Shown piece by piece: positions 48,538-58,600 of a stretch of DNA of 64,000 bases (position 1 is its first letter; each line of letters opens with the position of its first letter). Both the position numbers and the translations under genes were made by a program. The notes below the pieces were generated by a model. The model saw only the letters and a list, made by a program, of their open reading frames with translations. It ran no database searches and had not been told where the DNA came from. The DNA comes from Colias croceus (lineage: Eukaryota; Arthropoda; Insecta; Lepidoptera; Pieridae), in contig NC_059556.1 in the NCBI RefSeq assembly GCF_905220415.1, forward strand, positions 1,624,501 through 1,688,500, given 5' to 3'.

Positions 48538-49061
48538 GGGTTCATACGCACTATGCGGGTAGGCCGCGTTGCGGGTAGCCGTCCGGCTGACCGCAAGCAC
48601 AATTATGTACGTAATATTCATTTCTATGCGCACTGCGATGCGGCTACCCGCAGACCGCTCCGGTTGCTCGGAGAGCTGCGGCCCGAGTGACGGCCAGCCG
48701 GACGGTTGCTATACGCACTGTGCGGTTCAGTCTGCGGCTGCCCGCCATTGAGTGAGTGTGTGCACGTGGTTGCAAAATGCTTGCTCTCATCTCGTGTTTG
48801 CAAATAAGGATGCACCCAGTACTTTTTTCTTTGCTTTTCTTCTATACGTAACGTGTGTAAATGTAGTAAATAGCTGCAACTTCTTCCATTTCCATCTTTG
48901 AAATGGATCGACATGACCGCAAATCGCAACGGTTCTTCAACCGCACTATGCGGGTAGCCGCATTGCGGGTAGCCGTCCGGCTGGCCGCATTCGCAACCGC
49001 ATCCTGCGGTCAGCCGGACGGCTACCCGCAATGCGGCTACCCGCATAGTGCGTATGAACCC
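48538..49061. mobile_element. PIF/Harbinger-like MITE
   Basis: A 524-bp GC-rich element with terminal inverted repeats of about 57 bp starting GGGTTCATACGCACTATGCG, flanked by TTA on each side (48535-48537, 49062-49064). Variants of the CGGGTAGCCGTCCGGCTG motif recur inside. G-rich ends with a TTA duplication fit the PIF/Harbinger superfamily. Open frames inside (up to 140 codons) are repeat translations without a transposase domain. Confidence 0.8.
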
Positions 49062-49520
49062 TTAAAATCAAGCTTATATAAAAAGATGAGATTTTTAGAA
49101 TTTATCAAAAATACGTTAGTTATATTTTAAGAAATAAAGAAAATATGTTTGTATAAGAATAAGCATAGTGTAAAAAATTTGTTACCAACTTATCTTCATT
49201 TAATCCAAAAATACATTTCATTCAGGCAAGTTAAATAAAATTAAGAAAACTATAAAAATGACAAACGGTTTTTTAATTTAAATAAAACGTTACGTTCATA
49301 ATTATTCAATTAAAATATGAAAAAATAACTCGATATTACATTAAATAAATATCCTGACTAAAAATGTTATCAACCATTTTAATTTATGTAGCATTTTAAA
49401 TTGAAATTTTAAACAAAAATATGAAAAATAACTCCACTAAAACCTCACTACAAATGTTTACATTCTAATTTAAAAAAAAAAACATTGTAATTAGTGTGCA
49501 AAGTGCCTTATCCCGAATAT

Positions 49521-49630
49521 TTAAGCGTTAGGCACATTCCAGATGCGCGTGTTAGCGTCCTGTCCGACCGATGCGATCGTCTCGTCGTCGATCCACACCG
49601 CGCCCGTTATCTGACTTTGGGGGTGTGCGT
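49521..49630 (-). CDS. flr: AIP1 last exon
   Basis: Acceptor TTACAG|AC. It encodes AHPQSQITGAVWIDDETIAS, then VGQDANTRIWNVPNA, the closing WD blade, and stop TAA at 49523-49521. Confidence 0.95.
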
Positions 49631-52600
49631 CTGTAATAAATAATGATTTATAATTTTACTGATATTAAAAACTAAATAGTGTTTTTACGCAATTTATTCA
49701 TCATAATAATATATACTCGAAAGTTTTTAAGTTTGTATGTATGTATGATTGACGGAAAATCCACTGAACGGACTTTGATATTTGTCAGTGGTACTTGTTT
49801 CAGAATAACACATAAGCTATAGAACTATACTTAAATTGAAACACAGCTTATACAGGGTTACTTGTAAAACACCAGCAACCTCGCAGGACAAGATAGCTAA
49901 CATCATAAGTAACAACATTTGTTCTACGACTATTGGCATAACACAATAAATTATTTCTAAATGATTTTTTAAGCTTTTATTGTACTCTCCTAACATTTGT
50001 TAAGAGTTAAGAGGTAATTTTTGGGATGCGCGTAGAGTTTATAATATTCAGACGGAAAATTAAATGAATACTTATTTTTGTATGAAAATAAAATCTAACA
50101 AATTATCAAAAGTCGTAGAACAAATGTTGTTACTTATGATGTTAGCTATCATGTCCTGCGAGGTTGCTGGTGTTTTACAAGTAACCCTGTGTATGACTCC
50201 TAACTAATCAGACTTGCGTCTAACACATTTTTTGATACTTAAATTTACACTTGTGAAATTAAATATCTCATATTATAAATTAGCTGTATCCCGCGGTTAT
50301 ACCCGCATAGTAACGCTCTTATTGGACTGTAATTTTTTTTTTTAAATAATAAAATAAAATAAACTAGTAATACACTTGGCGTGATGATATATAGCCTATA
50401 GTCTTCCACGATAAATGTACTATCTAAAACTGAACGAATTATAGATCAGACCCGTAGTACCTGAGGTAAGCGCGTTCAAACAAACAAACTCATCAGCTTT
50501 ATCTACACTAATATTATAAAGAGGAAAACTTTGTTTGTTTGATTGTAATGAATAGGCTCATAAACTACTGGACCGATTTTAAAAATTCTTTCACCATACG
50601 AAAGCTACATTATCCACGAGTAATATAGGCTATATATTATCACGCTAAGACCAACAGGAGTGGAGCCACGCGGGTGAAACCGCGAGGCGTAGCTAGTTTA
50701 TAATATTAGCATGATGATGTCATTATGATAATATTATATATGCCCCACCCCTGTTGGTCGTAGCGTGATGATATACTTATAGCCTATAACCTACCTTCAT
50801 CGATAAATGGCCTATCTAACACCGAAAGAATTTTTCATATCGGACGAGTAGTTCCCGAGATTAGCGCGTTCAAACAAACAAACAAACTCTTCAGTTTTAT
50901 AATATTAGTATAGATAAGTTATTATAACTACATAGTATTATAAAATAAAGTCGCTGTCTCCTGTCCCTTTGTATGCTTAAATCTTTAAAACTACGCAACG
51001 GATTTTGATGCGGTTTTTTTAATAGATAGAGTGATTCAAGAGGAAGGTTTTAGTATACCTATAATTTATTAGGTTTAAGACAAAGCGGACGAAGCCGCGG
51101 GCGGTAAGCTAGTAGATAAATAAACTCACTCTTAACAGTAAGATGTTTGGCCGGTGCGCTAACACTCCACACGATAAGCGTCGTGTCCAACGATCCGGAC
51201 ACGACACGATTCCCGTCCGGACTCCACGACACGCAGTTCACACGCGCCGTGTGGAAGCCCCACTCCTTGTTGTGGGCGAGCTGAAAATATATACACAAAA
51301 TAATATATTGTTACTAGTGGTTCGCCCCGGCTTCGCCCGTGGTACCCACATGTTTAAACTATCCTATCTCTCAAGTTGGATCGAACTGCACATGGTGTGC
51401 GAATTTTATTATAATCGGTTAAGTGGTTTAGGAGTCCATTGAGGACAAACATTGTGACACGAGATTTATATATATTAAGATTTGAATTTGTGATTGAATT
51501 AACCGACTTCAAAAAAAGGAGGTTATCAATTCGGCCGGTATGTTTCTTTTTTTTTTTTTTTCATGTATGTACACCGATTACTCCCGAGGTTTCTGAACCG
51601 ATTTACGTGACTCTTTTTTTGTTCGATGCGGGATGGTGTCGAATTGGTCCCATAAAAATTTTATTCGGATAGGCCCAGTAGTTTTTATTTTATGAGCATT
51701 TTTGTCTGTATTTGTAAATGTTGCAAGTGCAAGTTTGAAGTCGGTTGTTTTTAACGCAGTTATCATTATTGTAGATATAGCTGTCAATATAGTTAGACGC
51801 TTATTGCAAATAATTTTACAATACACTTATTGTGATGTTTTAAAATAATGTTATAAACTTATATGTCTGACAAAAAAAATCGGGTGAGTGGAGATTAATT
51901 TGTGCAATAATTTACGTTTGTAAAACAACTGAAAACCAATCTTATACTCATACCTATAGAGTATCAATTCCCTGCTACAAATTGTATTTACCACAATATA
52001 CGAAAACCAACCTTATACTCATAGACATAGAGTATCAATTTCCTTATACGAGACCACATTTTTTACAAGGGCCATTAACATCACAAACAAGCAAAAACCA
52101 ACCTTATACTCCTCATCATAGAGTATCAATTTCCTGTTAGCGTCACAAGCCACCAAGTACTTGCAGTCGGGACTGTATCTCGCGTCACTTATAGCTCCCA
52201 AATGCACCAACTCAGTTTTTGGTGTCAACTCGAAACCGGATAGTGTGTAGATGTGCACTTTGCTATCGTCACCTGCGAAATAATATAGAAATTAGGGCTT
52301 TTTTTAATAAAAAAAAATATATAATCTGCGAAAAAATATAGAAATGTATAGATTTTTTTAGTTAAAGAACATAATATTAGCACGTTATTTTAAAGTGAAA
52401 CAGGTAAAAAACTAAAGAAAACACACTTTTATCGGAAATTCAACTACCCTGCTAATATTATTAACTAAAACGTTTGTAAGAACATATGGATTTATCTTTA
52501 CTTTTCACGCAAAAATACCTTATCGGATCGGTAAAAAAATTTTGTTCCTTTGACCCGAGGTAAAAAAGATCACCACTCGGTAAATATGAATCTTTCGTCT

Positions 52601-55600
52601 TCATAACATTATTTATTTATTACATTCTATTGTACACTAGCTGCTCCGCGCGGTTTCACCCCCGTGGCTCCACTCCTGTTAGTCGTAGCGTGATGATATA
52701 TAGCCTATAACCTTCCTCGATAAATGGGCTATCTAACACCGAAAGAATTTTTCAAATCGGACCAGTAGTTCCCGAGATTAGCGCGTTCAAACAAACAAAC
52801 AAACTCTTCAGCTTTATAATATTAGTATAGATTCATGAGTAAAATACATAGACAATAAACAAGGTGAGTTGGTTAATATTTAGTGTAGATTTATTCACAT
52901 GAATCAAAACTGACCTCCAACAGCGACATCTTTATTCTGATGGTTGATAGTGACGCACGACGGTTCGTACTTTATCGGCAAGGAACCACGTTTCACTCCA
53001 CCGGACAGTATGATTAGCTGGAAATTCAATTATTACACGATTAATATACTGAAATGTGTCATTAATAACTATTTTTTTAAGCTATTGCATAGCTTCTATC
53101 GCGGGCCTTGAGCGCGGGGACCGAATCGAGAAATTCCGTAACGAAAAAACCTCACGCTCCCCACTCCGACGGGCGGAGGTGTGGCTTGAAGGCATAGCAT
53201 GCAATAGCTTTACCGCGGCAGTCCCCGAGTAACACACGTCTTTTTTTTGACTGACCGGTTGGCTTGGTTGGTGGTGGCCCTGCCTTCTAAGCCAGAGGTC
53301 GAGGGTTCGATTCCCACCCGAAAAATATTTGTATGATGAACATAGATTTTTGATCTGTGTCTGAGCGTTAATTATCTATATAAGTATTCATTTAAAATTA
53401 TAAATGGATGTTTATCAGCCATCTAGTTTCCATAAAACAAGCGAAAGCTTAGTAAGGGATAAGATCGTGCCGTGTGTGAAATATTATATTCCTAAAATAT
53501 ATTGTATTGCTCGTCTACGTATTCATTTAAGTTTATGTTCACTTAATTTTGTTCAAAATAAAAATAAAAATTGATAATGTTGTTTACAAAGGACAAATAT
53601 TACAATTATAGTTATTTATCTAAAAATTAATAACATGCATTTGATAATAATAAAAAAGTGCGTGATATACAGGCACACTTCTCATACTAGCAAAAGTTTA
53701 ATTTTTTGCAATTGTGCATGACCTTTGACAAAACGACCAATGACTTTCATTCCTAGTACAAAACAATTAAACAAAATATATATATGTGAGAGAATTATAA
53801 CATAGTAGTTGTTATGTGGCTATACCTTCCTATTATAATGTACTCTATGGTGTACAACATAATGTCGATATTTAATTGATATGAAATGCATGGGGATACG
53901 GGCCATGCTATGGTTTATATTCCTTGAGTCAGTAGCTCGATGATATAGTCTCGGTACTACCATCGACCGCGCAAGGTGTGCGCACTGAGTCATTATTTAA
54001 TATTATTTCACATATCTACCTAACTATAATTAATTATGGAGAGTTATTTAAATTCTCCGACATATAAACAAATACCTCTTTAACAGTAGCGACTATAGTA
54101 ATATCGTCGTCTAAAAGCTGGTCCATAGCGCGCGGCTGAGCTCCGAGCGGCACCGACTGTTCCGTGTACGAAGGTGCTTCTCCTAAAAATAAATATTAAA
54201 CTCAAACATTAATTTATTCAATTAGACTTCTTCTAGAAGCACTTTTGAATCGTCATAACAGTTTTACAATTTACCTCCTATTCTGTATTTAACAGTGGCT
54301 TTAAAAAAACCACATCCTAATTCGTTAAGTAGTTTTAAAGATTGAGCATAAATTTTCAATGTTCAATGTTTATTTATTCGACTACAATTCGCGTTTGATT
54401 CATCAAAGATAGAGATCTATCTCTTGTTTTTTACTAGAGGAAGAGAGAAAGAGGGAGAGGGTGAGGGACGTATAAATTGAATAAGAGGACAAAAAATTGC
54501 TATTATTTAGACTTAAAAATTTATTAGTAGGCTTCAAAACACATGTTATGAACAATGTATTTGAATATACTGAGGCGGTCATATCTAAATCGTGTTGAAT
54601 TGAAATTCGTATTAATTAGTTTGTATTGTTTCTTAATAAACGATTTTTAAGCTATTGCATAGCTTCTATCGCGGGCCTTGAGCGCGGGGACCGAATCGAG
54701 AAATTCCGTAACGAAAAAACCTCACGCTCCCCACTCCGACGGGCGGCTTGAAGGCATAGCATGCAATAGCGCAGCGCAACCGCCCCAGTACCCGAGTGCC
54801 ACACGTCGTTCTTTTTTTCATATTTAGTTCGTTCGATTCCCGGTGAATATCTATTAAAGTTTCCCTACTGCTTGTATTGACACTATCGCGATTGCCTCTA
54901 CTCCCCCAATGCTGCCCATTGTAAACAAATGATAAACAAACACACCTTCAGCCTTGGGCTGTGCGAATCTCAGCGAGTCATCTATACCGCAAGTGAGCAG
55001 AGCGCCATTTTTCGACAAACGCATACCGTTCACTTGGTTACCGTGCCCTGTGCCGGTTACCTTACCGCCCACACCTGGGGAAATAAATAAACGAATAAAT
55101 AAACAAAAAAGAACGTGTGTGCCGAGCACACGTGTCAGAAGTAAAAAAAAAAATTCTTTGACAGAATTCAAAGATACCAAAATCGCCTTACTCCATGATT
55201 TGGTATCGGTATGACGCGACCTTGATTTTACTCTCAACGCGCCTTAAGAAGTTTCACTCCAAAAATAATTTAAAAGTTCTGCAAGCCAGGCAAAACAAAA
55301 TTTTCGATCGTATAAATACAATATGACGTTACGGAGCCGTCGTAATTTTGTGAAAGTGTTTAAAAGTGGAGCTAGTGAATTGCGTATCCTACGTTGTTCT
55401 ATGGTAGAAAACTTACCAGAGACAACATTCCAATGTAGAACAGCACCATAATAACTTACATACAAAAATTTCCCCTGCAGAGACAAGAAAATAATCACCC
55501 GATATTGTCTATCGTACAAAAACTTAACAACTTCCGGACAACCAAGAACACACAAAAGAGAGTAGATACAATTGTCTATGGTACAAAACTCACCGGAACT

Positions 55601-58600
55601 AACATCCCAATGGGCGACAGCGCCATCATGGCTGGCCGTGTACAAGCGCTTCCGGTCCAGAGACAAGCAGAGACACGTGATCGGCTTGTTGTGTCCGGTG
55701 ATCACACGTAATGGTGTTTCCGGATTGTCTATGTCCAGGTAGTTGATGTCACCGGACAGAGACACGGACAGGAGGTGCTTGCCTTGCCATAGACAAGATA
55801 CCTGAAACGGGGAATTGCAATTTTTTCACATAAACATTTATATAACTTCTTATCCATACTAATATTATAAATGCGAAAGTAACTCTGTCTGTCTGTCTGT
55901 TACTCAATCACGCCTAAACTACTGAACCAATTTTCATGAAATTTGGTATAGAGATATTTTGATACCCGAGAAAGGACATAGGCTACTTTCTGTTCCGGGA
56001 AAATGACACAATCCCGGAAATCCCACGAGAACGGGAACTATGCGGGTTTTCCTTTGAAACGCGGGCGAAGCCGCGGGCGGTATGCTAGTAAGTCATATTT
56101 TCTCACTTGATGGATCTTCACTATAGTTTTGGGAAACATGTAATACTCCGTTCTCTACATTATCTAGCTAAATTTTATTTTATTAAATATTAGCTTTCCG
56201 CCGGCGGCTCCGCCCGCGGTTTCAAAGAAAAACTCGCATAGTTCCCGTTCCCGTGGAATTTCCGGGATAAAACCTATCCTATATTACTCGTGGATAATGT
56301 AGCTTTCGAATGGTGAAAGGATTTTTAAAATCGGTCCAGTAGTTTATGTGCCTATTCATTACAATCAAACAAACAAAGTTTTCCTCTTTATAATATTAGT
56401 GTAGATATCCATATTTCATTGTATTCATTTCATTTCTTTGCACATTTACTCGACTGTTAACTATGTTAGAATATTTCTACCGAGTACCGACTGAGCATAT
56501 CTTAATTTTTTTCACCTATTAATTCGATGATTTATACACTTGCCGATATTGGAACAAGGAAGTAGCTCTATTATCTACTATCTTTCGATTTGCGTAAATC
56601 CACCTACTTATAAAGTTTTTAAGCTATTGGATAGCTTCTATCGCGGGCCTTGAGCGCGGGGACCGAATCCAGAAATTCCGTAACGAAAAACCTCACGCTC
56701 CCCACTCCGACGAGCGGAGGTGTGGTTTGAAGGCATAGCGATTTACCGCGGCAGTCCCCGAGTGCCACACGTCTTTTTTTTCTATTTTTTTTTTTCTATT
56801 TCTAAACATATCTCACCTGCTGGTTCTCAACAGCGGACCCCATGGGGAACAGCACGGTCCTCTGCATGGTCTCCACGTCCCATATCGCACAGGTTTTATC
56901 CCCAGAACAGGAGAGCAACTGCTTCCCATCCGGGGACCAGCTTATACCGTACACACCGCCTTTGTGCGCTGGCGAACCGATCTACAAATAAAGAAAGAAA
57001 GAAAGATCATTTATTTGACAACACAATATTAACCCATTGAGCCCCAAGCGGCCCGATCGGTCCACGACACAACAGATTTTCTATTGTGTCTGTGATCGGG
57101 GCCTGAGTTATTAACAAACACAATTAACACACAATACAATAATTAAAATTAAAACAACACAACATGAAACAAAAATAACAATTGAAACAAAACAATACAA
57201 GTACAATAAATGCAAGACTGAAATAAAATTTACAAGAATTATAATTTTTATGAAAAACTGATTGCTACTTTACGTAGTGACATCTCATACTGAATGCTAC
57301 TTTACAGTGACACTACTAGCACAATAATTCTGATGATTACAACGACACAGATCAAAATCCATCAAGCTATTTGGGCTATAGGGCGTGCCAAATAAACACC
57401 CACGCACTCAAATTTTGACAGCAGGGTAATTAGAGCTAGTAACAAATAAATAAGAATTTATAAAAAACTGTCGCAGCTAACGTTTTTCTGTCTTATTCTT
57501 ATCATTTAGTGGTATAAAAAAATAGTCTCAGATTCTCAGACCATACAAAATTTCAAAGAATCGGTCAAGCCGTTTCGGAGGACGTATCTACGAATACCGC
57601 GATACCAGAATTTTATATATGAGAAGATAAATAAATAAATATCTCACCTCTCCCTTAAGTTCAGACGTCTGTCCGTCAAACAGGAATATTTTCCCATCGA
57701 AGCCAGCTGAAGCGAACAGCTTCCCGTCGGGACTGTACCTCACCGCTTGGGCGAAACGTGTGTGCTCCTGTAATTTATATATGTTTTGATATATTAAAAT
57801 AGGGAAAGGGACAAAAATTCTATTGAATTAAATCATTAGTCATACAAAATTTATATGCAGATCATTGAGTATATAAAAGTGAATCCCAAAATGTGTTGGT
57901 AAGTGCATAACTTTAGAACAGCTGAACCGATTTCTTTAATTCTTTTTTTATTATATTCCTTGAAGTACGAGGATGGTTCTTATGTAGAGAAAACGTGAAT
58001 ATGTACCACGGGCGAAGCCGGGGCGGACCGCTTGTTGAGTATAATAAAATATATTCTATTTAATTAAATCATTAGTAATATAAAATTTATATGCGGATCA
58101 TCAAGCATAATAAAATATAAGAACAATTTCGAGAGAAACTTCATCGTTTATTGGTACTATGGTACTTGGTATTGAGTATGACCAGTTGTGAATTATTTTG
58201 TATTAAGTATAGTTCTTATCAGTAAAACAAATATAATACAATATTTATAAGATGTTTCCTATATTGTGGAAGACAGGTTCTCTAAATGCATTAGGCCACA
58301 AAATGAAAAAATGTATTAATAAATTATTGTAACGGTTGCACTATCGTTTTCTTTTGCAAACATTTTGAATAAAATTACCATTGAGTTATACATATGGAGA
58401 CGACACCGCCTACATCACTTATGTTCCGCTCACCATAAGCCATATGGCTTAACTGCACACTCATTTTTTATTTGTTTTAAAGTGAAACGCATCAAATATG
58501 CCTTCGTGTGTGTTACAATATTGCACAAATAATACGGAAAAGTTCAAAGGAATAACTTTCATCGGTAAGTACCTAACTAGATAATAATTTTTAAAACTTA

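Noticed and set aside
48569..49130. Open frames of 60-140 codons on both strands in GC-rich DNA
   Set aside because: They translate the repeated motifs of the PIF/Harbinger-like MITE and contain no transposase or other domain.
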